Shown piece after piece: positions 24,785 to 34,799 of a stretch of DNA of 64,000 nt (positions within the stretch are counted from its first letter, which is position 1; each line of letters opens with the position of its first letter). This DNA comes from Cristatella mucedo. Taxonomy: Eukaryota; Bryozoa; Phylactolaemata; Cristatellidae. The notes below the pieces were generated by a model. The model did not search any database. It worked only from the letters and a program-made list of their open reading frames with translations, and was not told the DNA's origin. The position numbers and the translations under genes were made by a program. The DNA lies in contig WPIO01000046.1 in the NCBI GenBank assembly GCA_009760855.2, forward strand, positions 1,975,501 to 2,039,500. The letters are read 5' to 3'.

Positions 24785-24865
24785 CAGCGCATAGATGCAA
24801 ACCCGTAGAACCGAACTTGTGGTGTGATCGAAGCACAGGTTCTGGGCGTCGGGTCTGTCTCTTTG
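24785..24865 (+). ncRNA. mir-100: mir-100 precursor hairpin
   Basis: The 5p arm at 24800-24821 is a 22-nt match to animal miR-100 (begins AACCCGUAGA, ends CCGAACUUGUG) with a single change, U to A at nucleotide 11, outside the seed. A 12-nt loop follows, and the 3p arm at about 24834-24855 (begins CACAGGUUC) pairs back with only a few internal mismatches and G:U pairs, as expected of a Dicer substrate. Known family role: post-transcriptional repressor, ancestrally the first member of the mir-100/let-7/mir-125 polycistron. Here it lies about 0.6 kb upstream of let-7 on the same strand. The outer stem beyond the mature arms pairs only loosely by eye. Confidence 0.93.
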
Positions 24866-25395
24866 TGTGTGCCTTGCTCCTGTGCGGCATCTGAGGTATG
24901 TGGCAGCCGGAGCTCATTCGAATACCTGTCTGAGGCAGCTTACTGCCCACGTTATGAATGGCCTGACTGTCGAGGTGTTGCTTTGGCTAACTGCGACAGT
25001 GATTGTTTCTGGTCACGCTAATTACGCCCCGGCATGTTTATCACTGACGGAACCACTTCTCGCCTGCATCCTGGCCGTATCTAATGCGCACCAGAGTGTG
25101 GTGCCTGCTGTCTAGAGCATGTACTGTCTATCCTTTTGCCATTTTCAGTCTTCTGATCGGACGCTTTAGTTTAGTGCGGTGACACCTTGCCCTTGTGTAT
25201 CTGAATTCGTTGCCTTGAAGTGTTTTTGAAGACTTGATGCCCACGTGGAGCATGTTCTTCACGGTACAATCTACTTTGCGGCAAAGGCCTCCTCGGCCGA
25301 CTCGCCCGTTGTCACAACGTGGAGCAACGTTGCTCAACCATTTGTCCACCGAACCTCCTGTCCTCCTTCCACCCCGGCCTGGGCGAGCAGAGTGC

Positions 25396-25489
25396 CTGCA
25401 TGCCCTGGATTGAGGTAGTAGGTTGTATAGTTAAGAAAAGCACCACTTGGAGAACTGTGCAGCCTTCTAGCTTTCTCCAGGGCATGCCA
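25396..25489 (+). ncRNA. let-7: let-7 precursor hairpin
   Basis: The mature 5p sequence at 25411-25432 (starts UGAGGUAGUAGG, ends UUGUAUAGUU) is identical to canonical bilaterian let-7. The 3p arm starts near 25455 (CUGUGCAGCC, then UUCUAGCUUUC). Below the duplex, a perfect 12-bp lower stem joins GCATGCCCTGGA (25398-25409) to TCCAGGGCATGC (25476-25487), an unusually strong base. Known role: heterochronic regulator promoting late developmental and differentiated states, with processing controlled by LIN28 in many animals. It is the middle member of the cluster, 172 nt from the mir-125 hairpin (mature start to mature start), so the two are almost certainly co-transcribed. Confidence 0.98.
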
Positions 25490-25574
25490 AGTCGTCGCCC
25501 TGACACTAGGGGGCGCTGCTGCAGTGCTGCACTAGCGACCACTCTGCGGTGTAGATACTTCACTGCTGTCAGCG

Positions 25575-25648
25575 ATGCCACCTCCCTGAGACCTTATCCT
25601 GTGACTGTGCTGGGACTCACAGGCTATCGTCCGGGGTTGTGGAGCAGC
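25575..25648 (+). ncRNA. mir-125: mir-125 (lin-4 family) precursor hairpin
   Basis: The 5p arm at 25583-25604 begins UCCCUGAGACC, the invariant seed and first eleven bases of the miR-125/lin-4 family, and ends CUGUGA. It differs from the common animal miR-125 at nucleotides 12, 15 and 17. The 3p arm at 25617-25638 (begins UCACAGG) pairs with it across a 12-nt loop, with a few internal mismatches, so the structure is intact. Known role: developmental timing repressor acting with let-7. Position and strand (third after mir-100 and let-7) match the ancestral bilaterian order, which supports the call despite the diverged 3' half. Confidence 0.9.
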
Positions 25649-25649
25649 T

Positions 25650-26690
25650 GCTTCTCAACGTGTGCTTCGCCCGATCGCTGCGTGACAAGGGGGGGAGAGG
25701 GGCAGAGTGCCGGCGGCAGCAAGCAACGCGGCTCCCCTGGCCTGGCTGGCCTCCCATCCGCGTCAGTGGATGTTCAACCCGATTCGCGGTTTCCTCTGGC
25801 GACCCTGTTTTGTTGCCCTGACCGAATCGCCACTTCTTCATTGCTATCACGATATCGCTGTGAAGTTTCAGCTGCTGTATCGCTTTACTGCATGCACCGT
25901 CGAAATGGAATTATATTCGATGCTCGAAACCTGGCTTCTCTCTGCTTATAGTCGATTTCGTGTGTGTGCCGTAACTGTCGGCGAGATTGCCTATCGCCCC
26001 CCCAAAGGTGAAGGCCCGAGAGGCATTTGTAAGTGCATGTGCACTTGTATTGCATGCCAGAGGACTGGCGCTAATGCCTGGACTGGGAGCGATTAAACTG
26101 CCGAGCGATGTCATGTGAGCTAGAGGCAGTGTTAATGTCTGGCCACGACACTTTCCGTGCCTTTGATGTCTGTCCATAACTGTCCGGTACTGAAAAGCTG
26201 TCCGTGCGGTTTTTCGCTTCAGGCAGAGTGGAATGAGCTCCGTCCAACTCAAGATGACCCGTGCGTAGGTAAAGGCTTACGCCTGCACGAGTTTTCTAGC
26301 TGGGACTGGCTTTTCGTGAGAGTTCAGGAGCACAGAAAATGGACTGAGCTTTGTGCGATGAGAATGCAGTACATATCTGCCCGAATCTTCCTCCCTACGA
26401 GGGAACCTCTGGTTTTTTAGGCACACTGCTGGTGCTTGCAATCGGGTAACGCACGGATCTATCGGTGATGCTCGACTGTGCCGTGTAACAAATCAGTTTA
26501 GGGCGATACCATATGCAAGGCTCGATAAAATATAAGTTGCGCACTGTGTATATAGAACTTTGCCATCTTTTGGACGTCGGTTAGAAGACCGATCGGGGCA
26601 AGAGTTTCGACCTTCTCGTCTGTTTACAAATTGTGGTCAGTGTGAAAGGCCATCACTGTCACTAAGGAGTGAGCTCAGGCGGAGCTGCCG
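25650..26690. other. Unassigned stretch downstream of mir-125
   Basis: Several moderate + frames (up to 210 codons counted through the miRNA hairpins) have no domain. As they overlap functional hairpins, I regard them as non-coding parts of the primary transcript or its surroundings. Confidence 0.4.
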
Positions 26691-26692
26691 CG

Positions 26693-26784
26693 CAGGCAAG
26701 CTAGTGAGACTCGGCCTCGAGGAAGGTGCATTCTCGGACAGGCAAGCTAGTGAGACTCGGCCTCGAGGAAAGTGCATTCTCGGA
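26693..26784. repeat. 46-bp tandem duplication, 2 copies
   Basis: The unit begins CAGGCAAGCTAGTGAGACTC. The copies at 26693-26738 and 26739-26784 differ at a single base. Confidence 0.95.
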
Positions 26785-26812
26785 CTGCTGCCTTGCTCAA
26801 TGGCTTGTTGAT

Positions 26813-26970
26813 GAGAGGTAAACTTGAATTGCAGTGAGAGGTAAACTTGAATTGCAGTGAGAGGTAAACTTGAATTGCAGTGAGAGGTAAACTTGAATTG
26901 CAGTGAGAGGTAAACTTGAATTGCAGTGAGAGGTAAACTTGAATTGCAGTGAGAGGTAAACTTGAATTGC
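26813..26970. repeat. 23-bp minisatellite, 7 copies
   Basis: The unit GAGAGGTAAACTTGAATTGC plus AGT starts at 26813, 26836, 26859, 26882, 26905, 26928 and 26951. The copies are identical until the last is cut. Each unit holds a donor-like AGGTAAAC and an acceptor-like TTGCAG. Confidence 0.97.
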
Positions 26971-27059
26971 TCTGACACCCGAGAGCTTTTCCTCGCATCA
27001 ACTCCTAAAGTGGCTGCTCGTAATGGTAAACGCCCCAACTTGCCTTCATGATCTGATCT

Positions 27060-27347
27060 TCATGATGTTACATACGCCACGGCTCCACGGGATGCGTTGT
27101 CGATAACAAATCGGGTAATGTCTATGCTGGTAGGACCGGTGTGCTGGATCGTCACCATGTTTAGCGAGTGGTTGGTAGTGGCCGACGTTCCCCAGCATGG
27201 TTTCTCCTTGAGGTACTGCTGACGGACCGGCATCGGAATACTATTCAATGGTCGGTCGATCTCCCTGAAATTCTCGATCCTTGCTGAGTTGACACTGCCA
27301 TACGTTAAAAAGTGGGGTCTGCAGACGAACGGGACTTCAGCTGCCAT
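27060..27347 (-). CDS. Unrecognised 95-codon open frame
   Basis: It begins with ATG (MAAEVPFVCRPHFLTYGS) and ends in GAVAYVTS with a TGA stop. Amino-acid use is balanced, with no simple repeat and no LINE or SINE similarity, unlike most open frames here. I recognise no domain, signal peptide or membrane segment. It lies about 1.4 kb downstream of mir-125 on the opposite strand. It could be an intronless small gene, a terminal exon, a remnant of an unknown mobile element, or chance. Confidence 0.25.
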   Translation of the reverse strand: MAAEVPFVCRPHFLTYGSVNSARIENFREIDRPLNSIPMPVRQQYLKEKPCWGTSATTNHSLNMVTIQHTGPTSIDITRFVIDNASRGAVAYVTS

Positions 27348-27359
27348 GAAGACTTCTCA

Positions 27360-28045
27360 GTAGGCGTTAATCTTGCTAGGACTGCTAAACGTAAGCTGGC
27401 AAAACCATGCGGAAGATCAGGACTGAAGATTCACCAATAAACATACGAGGACTATTGTAGGTAAAATCAATCCATGCTATCTAAGAGATAGAAGAATCGC
27501 AAGTGCACAATTCAAAAATTATTATGTTGACCTCAGCCATTTCATTAATCGCTCCTAGGTTAGCGCCCGGGACCTGGCGATCGTACCGACAACCAAGCAG
27601 ATCGTTTTTGGAACTTGTTTGCAAGCAAAACAGGCATGATAAGAGAGTGCATCCACACTAGCATCCCGAGCAGCTGCTCCACCTTCCTTCGCAGCTGTAT
27701 TCCTATGTCTTCAGCTTGCCGATTGTCTTCAACTTCAAGCTTGCCGATGCTGAACTAATCTCTAATCTTGAAGTTCATCTCCCAGTCTAAGAAGGCTAGC
27801 CCTCTGTATGTCATATATATTGTCTTTTCTCGTACATGCCTAGATTAGTCGGTGCCCTGCACAGCTATCATATTAAATACACGTCCCTAGCCTCAGGTTT
27901 TTCCCATCATCCTCCAAAAAGTGTATTGTCTCTGTAAGAGGTCAGTACCAAGGGAGCCTAAATAACTTCTGCTCAATCTTCCCCTTGACCTAGCTTCGAT
28001 CAGTGCCAAGTCTCTAATGATGGCTGTCTCCAAAATGTACTGGCT
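27360..28045. other. Unassigned stretch
   Basis: AT-richer than the surroundings. No gene or repeat family recognised. Confidence 0.4.
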
Positions 28046-28048
28046 GCT

Positions 28049-28922
28049 AATAATCATTATAATAATGCGCTTGATAAAGCGCCCTCAGAGAACTCAATCT
28101 CTTTCTAGGCGCTTTACATCTGCTGCAAAGGGAAACGCAATTGAATGGTGAGTAATATCATGCTTGATAAACAACATGAATAACATGGTTAGGGGTGACA
28201 TGCACAGGGTCAGCATGCAAATGTGGTTAGTGGCAGCATGCACAGTGTCAGCACACAAGCACATGAAGGACGAATCACAGGGACCCACTAAATGCTGTCC
28301 TAAAAAGGTGTTTAAGTTCTTTTTAAATGTGGTCAAGTCAGGAGATATTCTGACGCAAGTCGGGCGTGAGTTCTAGGCTTTGGGAACATACGAACTAAAG
28401 GCACGGTTTCCAAAGGATATTTGAGATTTGTGGTATGAGGTATGGGTAAACAGTTAGATTCCGAAAAGCAGGTGTTACGATGCTTAGCCTGGTGGGGCAG
28501 TAGATCTGAGAGATAGGTTGGAGCCAAAGAATGAATGTACCTAAAGGTGAGCGACAAAACCTTGAAGTCGATCTGTTGCTTGACTGGGGGCCAGTGCAGG
28601 TCGGCGAGAAGTGGTGTGATGTGGCAGCTGCGATGCTCACGACAGACAAGCCTAGCTGCTGAGTTTTGCACCAGCTGCAATCGCCTGATAGCACATGCCG
28701 GTAGGCGAGCAAGCAGTGAGTTACAGACGTCAAGACGGGATGTCACAAATGCATGGACCAACCTGGAGGTGGTATCCTGATCTAAACAAGCCCAAATTTT
28801 AGCAATGTCATGAAGCCGAAAGTAGGCAGACTTGACTGTGGAGCTGATGTGGCCGTCTAACGAGAGGTCACTTTGGAACAAGGCACCTAGATTTCGAGCT
28901 GATTCAGCAGGAGATATGCTGG
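28049..28922 (-). mobile_element. LINE family A, 3' fragment
   Basis: The tail AATAATGCGC and stem-loop start at 28049. A 182-codon - frame (28333-28881) runs from FQSDLSLDGHISSTVKSAYF through RLVCREHRSCHITPLLADLH to NLKYPLET. Closely similar to the copies at 5.2 and 37.1 kb. Confidence 0.88.
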
Positions 28923-29154
28923 CATGGTGCTTGGACGCACAAGATCGCCAGACTGCGGTGTTTAATCCGACAACGGCAGGAACAGCTAAGTACGTACTGT
29001 ACTCTATTTAGTCAATATCGTCGTGTGAGAATTGTTCATCGCACAACCGATTGCAATCGGCAAACCCGCACGCAGAGGCCCAGCCAATAAACTGAAAGCG
29101 AGGCAAAGGCCCGGCGAAAAGGGCGAACATCGGCGAATACGATATATTCTCATA

Positions 29155-29180
29155 ATAATAATAATAATAATAATAATAAT
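29155..29180. repeat. (ATA)n tract
   Basis: About nine ATA units, in a position consistent with an old LINE insertion tail. Confidence 0.8.
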
Positions 29181-29257
29181 TTATAATCGGCGAATATTTA
29201 TTATCCAGACATTCGTTTAAGCTTTTCTCCTCTAACTCAATTAGCACCTTATTATCT

Positions 29258-29620
29258 CGTTATTCAGGACTCCCGGCCTGTACCCTGAATCGTCTGCAAC
29301 TGGAACAAAACTCGGCTCGTCTTATTTGACGTCAACCGCACACCTAAAACATTCTCCAAGCCTACCGGACGACCATCACTAGCGAACTATCAAGCATGGA
29401 ATCGACTTCAGCCTGCTCCAGTGTGTTCTCGAGCACCCGCTCCTTGGCTTCCAGTAGTCTCGCGATTCCTCACGCTAAATTAAAATCCTTAGGCGATCGG
29501 GCCTTGAGTTCGTACGGTCCAAAAGTATCTTGTGCGCTTTTGCACTCTTGTCTAAGTACGACACCTTGTATTTCGTTGCCCCTTGATTATTGCTTCTCAT
29601 TCAAGGAGCTGTAAATCGCA
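29258..29620 (+). mobile_element. LINE family A fragment, heavily decayed
   Basis: TATTCAGGACTCCCGGCCTG (YSGLPA) and LQLEQNSARL begin it; later TTAAAATCCTTAGGCGATCG and GTACGGTCC match the region after PHAKLKSLGDRALSSYGP. Confidence 0.65.
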
Positions 29621-30455
29621 CGAATGGAGATTTGGTTCACAAAATACTATTATCTTTTTTTATTACATTTCTGACTAAACTGCAACAACATCGTTGGCCC
29701 CTTTTCCCGTCCCGGATTAGGTCCTGTTCCTTTCAATTCAAGAGTGAGTCCTCGTTAATGCTACTATCCTTTCCACGGCTTCCGACTCGGTCGCTTTCTT
29801 CTCAGCTTGGTCACTTTCTTCCATTGCTGCTTCCTTTGCAACTTAACTACATGCTCCTTCAATAGTTCTCGAAATGAATCTTGCATGCGCTAGGCTTTCA
29901 CCCGGTCGGCAGGTCTGGCTGCACAGATGCAGAGCAAAAGCGGACATCAGCCGACAGAAAAAGCAAACGACCGAGCCTCTCAGATATACCCACCGACAGA
30001 CTGGGCCAGCTAGCACCAAACTCGTGACAGTGCATTGTCTGTCACCTGTCCAGTGACAGCGAGAACCGGTAAATCACTCATGATTTGAATAGTAGTGAAT
30101 CAGCCGACACGGAATGCCATCAGCTGCTGGCCGGACTCGACATCATTATACTAAGGTGCCACTATGTCACGTGATGCAGCCTGCGTAGGAAGCTGCTGCT
30201 CAGCGGTGCAGAGACAATGCACTCACTTCGACTGGCAACTTCGGGGGGGGGGCGCCTGCCAATCTAGGGCCGAGCACATGCCCACATGCCTCTGGCTTGC
30301 TGAACTCAGTGATTACTCACTACACTGCTGGAGATCGACCTTACACAGATCTTCCATGATAAAACGTTTGTGGATATCCTTCCTTTCCAACATACAAGAA
30401 GTGCCTAGAAAAAAAACTAGCTGAGGCTGTTAAATCTAAAATGCTTGATTATAAT
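29620..30455. other. Unassigned stretch
   Basis: No recognised gene. It contains one 10-G run (30243-30252). Confidence 0.4.
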
Positions 30456-30457
30456 TA

Positions 30458-30720
30458 CAGTGGTACCTCAGCTTAGGAGTGTCTCGACGTACGAGTGTTC
30501 CGAGATACGAGCTGTCTCTCGGCCGATTTTTTTGCTTCAAGTTTCGAGCTAAAATTCTGGTTATGAGCCAGCTTCAGATACTCCACCCCTAGTTGCCACC
30601 AGTAAGGGTAGGGCAGCGAGCGACGTTCAGTTGCAAGACGCTGCCGTACGACCCGGATGTGACGCCAAGCGAAGGCCTGTTCATTCGCTCCCAGACAGAC
30701 TCGAGCGGCCATCGTGGTGC
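30458..30720. mobile_element. Pogo/Tigger-type terminal sequence, one end only
   Basis: It starts CAGTGGTACCTCAGCTTAGG after TA and continues with repeated TACGAGTGT/CGAGATACGAG motifs, as at the ends of Tigger-like Tc1/mariner-superfamily elements. The matching inverted end is missing: a LINE family A tail begins at 30722. No transposase is visible. Confidence 0.55.
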
Positions 30721-30721
30721 T

Positions 30722-31221
30722 TAATAATAATAATAATGATACACTTGATAAAGCGCCCTCGGAGAATTTAATCTCTTTCTAGGCGTTTTAAAATTGCTGC
30801 AAAGGGAAGCGCGATTGAATGGTGAGTAATATCATGCTTGATAAACAACATGAATAACATGGTTAGGGGCGACATGCACGGGGACAGCATGCAAGTGTAA
30901 TTAGTGGCAGCATGCAACAGTGTCAGCACGCATAAGCACATAAAGGGCGAATCGCAGTGACCCAATGAATGCCGAGAACTGGAGTAACTGCTTGTCCTAC
31001 AACGATGGCGTTGGTCTTACTGCATTTAAGCTTCCGGGAATTAGTAACGATCCAAGTGTGAATGTCGTCAATGCAGGTTGCCAGGGAATTAACTGCATGG
31101 ATGTAGAGCAAGGCTTGGCAGGATAGAAGCTTAGGTAGACATGAGGCCAAGATCGTGTTTGGCGATGGCATAGATGAGACAGAGAATCTAGATGTCGAAA
31201 AGAAGGGCCAAAAACTGGGGT
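30722..31221 (-). mobile_element. LINE family A, internally deleted copy
   Basis: The tail (AAT)n and stem-loop (GATAAAGCGCCCTCGGAG) are followed by 3' UTR to about 30972, then a jump to antisense RT sequence (GGTTGCCAGGGAATTAACTG, GTGTTTGGCGATGGC). Its 5' end is cut by the MITE that follows. Confidence 0.75.
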
Positions 31222-31223
31222 AC

Positions 31224-31891
31224 AGTCGTCCCCTGCTACTTCGCGCTTTGACTTTCGCGGCTTCACTCTATCGTGGTTTTTTGAAATACGTGTATATTCG
31301 TTAAAAAGTCGATTGAAATAGTGAAAATGATGCATCGCGAGCTCGTTTGTTTGAGCCAATTATACACCTCTATATTACAATTAAAATTACTGTACGTAAG
31401 GAACTCGGAAGAAGACGACGACGCACCTGTTAAATATACTGCACCACCTGAATACTCTTCTACTGAAGTCGGGCCTTCAGAGGAGCAGTAGCCTTGCTCT
31501 TCTTTGCTGTGCTGTACATCTCTTCATCTTAATCGCCTCATCACCAAACGCACTATTTTCATAGCTTGGTGTTTGTACGTAAGAATTGTGTGTGCAATTA
31601 AATGTACAATAATAGCGATACGATGTTTGTAACGTCTAATATGTCTTACTTTTTCTTATTTTGTCTAATATATATTTGGTAATACGAGTGTAATGGTGAC
31701 TAAATGGGTGTTATTTCATGTCCGGAGAGCTCTAATAATGTTAAAAACCGTATATTTTGAGGGGGATAGACAGGTCTTCTGCTCTAATAAGGAAAATGTT
31801 CGATTTATGAATAAAGAATCCTACTTCGCGGAAATTCACCTATCGCGGTAGAGTGTGGAATGGATTAACCGAGATAAACGAGGGTCGACTG
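31224..31891. mobile_element. MITE-like Tc1/mariner-type element with TIRs and TA duplication
   Basis: 668 bp from CAGTCGTCCCCTGCTACTTC to GAGGGTCGACTG, flanked on each side by TA (31222-31223, 31892-31893). The ends are imperfect inverted repeats (CAGTCG/CGACTG at the tips), and CTACTTCGCG and ATCGCGG motifs recur near both ends. The interior is AT-rich, without a transposase frame, so it would be mobilised in trans. It sits at the broken edge of a LINE copy. Confidence 0.8.
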
Positions 31892-32459
31892 TATTCCGTT
31901 TTCCTCTGAACTCTTATTGCGGCACTAGCGGCCCAGTGCTGCTCTGTGCAGTTTGGAGGCCTCCTTGTGGAAGCCTCCTTAAATCTCTCTCTAGGGAGGA
32001 ACGTCAAGCAGCCATCATGCAGCCATCGCGTTTGTGAGTCAGGGAAAGCCCTTCCTGGTAAACACGATGGCGAGCTGCTTAGCTGTCTGTATCCGGGACG
32101 ATCAGGCGTGGCTTGGTTTGGGTAGCATAGTTGTTACTGACCTCAACAGCCCCATACTTTAGGATCCTACCCGGATGACCGATAGCCATATGCACCTAAA
32201 CTCTGACTTCTCTCTTTAAGGTAGGACCTACAGTAGTTTAGCATAAATAAGCAAAACCCTCTGGGCTGAGATTGTCTATGTGGGAGCCTTGCTCTGTATC
32301 CACAGATAAAGCGTGAGTCAACGCAGCTCTTTTGATAAAGGCGTCGCACGCGACTGCACTGATAACGTCAGTGTTTTTTGGCACTACTCACGAGTTTGGC
32401 TGGCCTTCCTGCCTGCGACAATGGGGTCGCCCTTCAGGGCCCAATTACGCACGCGCACA

Positions 32460-32463
32460 AACG

Positions 32464-32511
<48 letters not shown>
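32460..32511. repeat. (CA)n microsatellite
   Basis: About 24 CA units flanked by CACGCGCACAAACGCACG. Confidence 0.95.
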
Positions 32512-32515
<4 letters not shown>

Positions 32516-32626
32516 CGTGCGCGAGCAAGCATGCATGCACACCCATCCACTAAGTACACCACTATTTGGCTCGAATGAGTGAAAATGTAAAGCCGGTGCT
32601 TTAAACCCAGTATTGAACGCCCAAGA

Positions 32627-32775
32627 AAGGTTGGTCGCGATAGTTCAATCGGTAAGAGCACTGGGCCCATAACTCACAGGTTTCAGGATCACTTCTGGCT
32701 TCAGACAGAACTCTTGTTGACGTTCGGTCCTCCGGCAGACGCGGCCTGCGACCTCTTTGTTAAAATGACTAGTTT
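32627..32775 (+). mobile_element. tRNA-derived SINE, tRNA-Met-like head (family S3)
   Basis: GATAGTTCAATCGGTAAGAG resembles a tRNA A box and D arm. GGGCCCATAACTCACAGG resembles an anticodon arm with CAT, and the B box is decayed (GTTTCAGGATCAC). No cloverleaf 3' end is present, so it is not a functional tRNA gene. Single copy in the window. Confidence 0.5.
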
Positions 32776-32779
32776 ATTT

Positions 32780-34480
32780 GGTTCTACTTATGGATTATGA
32801 CTTGTTCTGCCGATCTTACGGCCTGTTGCAGCAAAGGCCCCATCATATTGCTGCCTCCCTCTAAGAGCTTGCTAGGTAGAGGGGCTACCTAAGTAGGTGC
32901 CTTTCGACCAGTGGAACTCCTACTGCCATCATGATTCAGATCGGTACCTGTTGATCAAGAACCTGTGGTATCACTTACTATGCCACCGTGATGGCCCACG
33001 GCCCTGATAACTGCATTGTTTGTGGGACTGATATGGAAAATTGTATCCTGCTGTGCAATTTATCTACTGTACTTGTGCTCACCTGGTCAATGTATAGGTA
33101 ATAAATACACTCCCGTCGCCTTGTCGATTGAAACTACAGCGAAAACGTTGGCTGTTATCGCAGAGGGCCCTACTAATGTCTCGATTGACATTTGTTGTTG
33201 GTGTAGATTTGTACATCTGGTACGTGAGGGCTTTAGTTCAACTCTCCAGACATGCATAGACATGCTTTTCTTTCATGTCTTCAGCAGAGAAAGGGTTATA
33301 TAAATCCGGTTTTCAGCCAAATATTGCATAAGTTCAGCCTAATTTTGCATTTTTACCTTATCCGTCAAGCCTGGCTGTGCAAGCCTTTCTGTACAATCGG
33401 CCAAGTACGTGGGCTGCCGGGTAACCATTTGCTGTGGCGGCATCGCCTTGTTGAAAGAGGGCATAATCTACCTTGCAGATAATAAATTTTGAATTCATTA
33501 CATGAGGCAACGTGCTCCTACCTTGTCTAGGTTAATTTGTCGTAACGTAGTTTCACATTCCCATCGCAGATCACGAATTCGACTAACGGGTGTGTCAGCA
33601 GACCTTGTGTACGCCGAATCTGTATCCAAAGCATTGCTGTGGCAGTGAGTGGTTACTTGCTCAGAGCTAGACTCGTAGGAAGTGCTGCTCCATCCTGAGC
33701 AGGCGGTCTACCAATCACCACTTTAGAGCGTTGGTGGATGAGCAGCCTTTGGGGAATCACGTGCTGTTAGGTGCATCGATGTTGAGTACGTCGCATGAGT
33801 CATACGTCGCATTGAGCTTTGCCTCCGTAATCTTACCTCCGGAGGCCACGGAAATAAAGCTCCTTAAAGCAATCACACGCGCCCCCATGGACTGGATACA
33901 GTGCCTATGCGGACGACCCAGCTAACTGCACAAATGCAATAAATAAAGGCGGACGAATCAGCCTAAAGTTGTCCGGGGATTGGTAGGATGTTGGTAAGAT
34001 GTAGACTGTGCTGGCAGGCTTGATCCTCTTACTCATAGTTAACCCCCCATTTAAACTTTAAATGGCTCAAGACCATCGAGACTGTCGTTTATAACTCGTC
34101 ATCATATATTCAGGAAATGAATTGTGCTAAGTTGCAATTAATTGGTATGTCCAACGTCAGCTTAGGGATTTCGAAACAAGCACTGATCATACCGGCTTCG
34201 TCAGGCCAGTTGCCATTCATAACTTTATTCTAGATCAAATGGTTCCTATCGCAGTGACATCGATGAGCGCTCGTTCAACGGTTTCCATTTATTGCCTCGG
34301 GCAATAAATTACTGTCTAATTTTGATAATCTTATAGCAAGAGCTTAAGGCATTCGCTTTGGCACAGTGGAAAACTTGTGAGGCATAACTCTTTCGCGGGA
34401 TCCGAAAATGTAATGCACAAAGTCGCAAGCTTACGACAGTATAAGCTTTAGGTCAAGCTGATTGCACTCTTAAATTTCCT
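32780..34480. other. Unassigned stretch
   Basis: No recognised gene, RNA or repeat family. Frames are short. Confidence 0.4.
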
Positions 34481-34489
34481 TGGTCTTGT

Positions 34490-34797
34490 GACAGCGGCTG
34501 AGCCAAGAGGGGGAAGGCATTTCCCCCTCTTGGCCCCACAGTGTGAGAGTGAGCTTCGCGGCCCCCCTTATTTCTACGCCCACGACCTTCACAAACGAAG
34601 AGATTATGTCTTAATGCCATTCATTGAGCAACCGCCAAGTTGGTATCGAGTGCAAACTATAATTTTGCCCTACAATTTTTGTCTATTACGGTTTTAGCAC
34701 CGCCTACTTAAGAATCTTGCGGGTCTTGGTCTTCTATATTAAAAGTTTGCATGTCTTGCTCCCTAGATGAAAGTCCTCGCTCCGCCACTGTTTTGTA
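34490..34797 (-). repeat. Interspersed repeat family X, copy 2
   Basis: Inverse orientation to the copy near 2.1 kb. On - it starts AGTGGCGGAGCGAGGAC, TTTCATCTAGGGAGC. It ends in a perfect 14-bp hairpin: GCCAAGAGGGGGAA (34502-34515) against 34521-34534 with a 5-nt loop. No coding capacity. Confidence 0.6.
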
Positions 34798-34799
34798 AT

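Noticed and set aside
25319-25951. 210-codon + frame over let-7 and mir-125
   Set aside because: It passes through both hairpins, so the sequence is explained by the miRNAs. No domain.
26813-26970. CRISPR array
   Set aside because: The 23-bp units are directly tandem with no spacers, in an animal genome.
32627-32700. tRNA-Met gene
   Set aside because: Anticodon-like CAT and A box are present, but the B box is decayed and no acceptor stem closes; better read as a SINE head.
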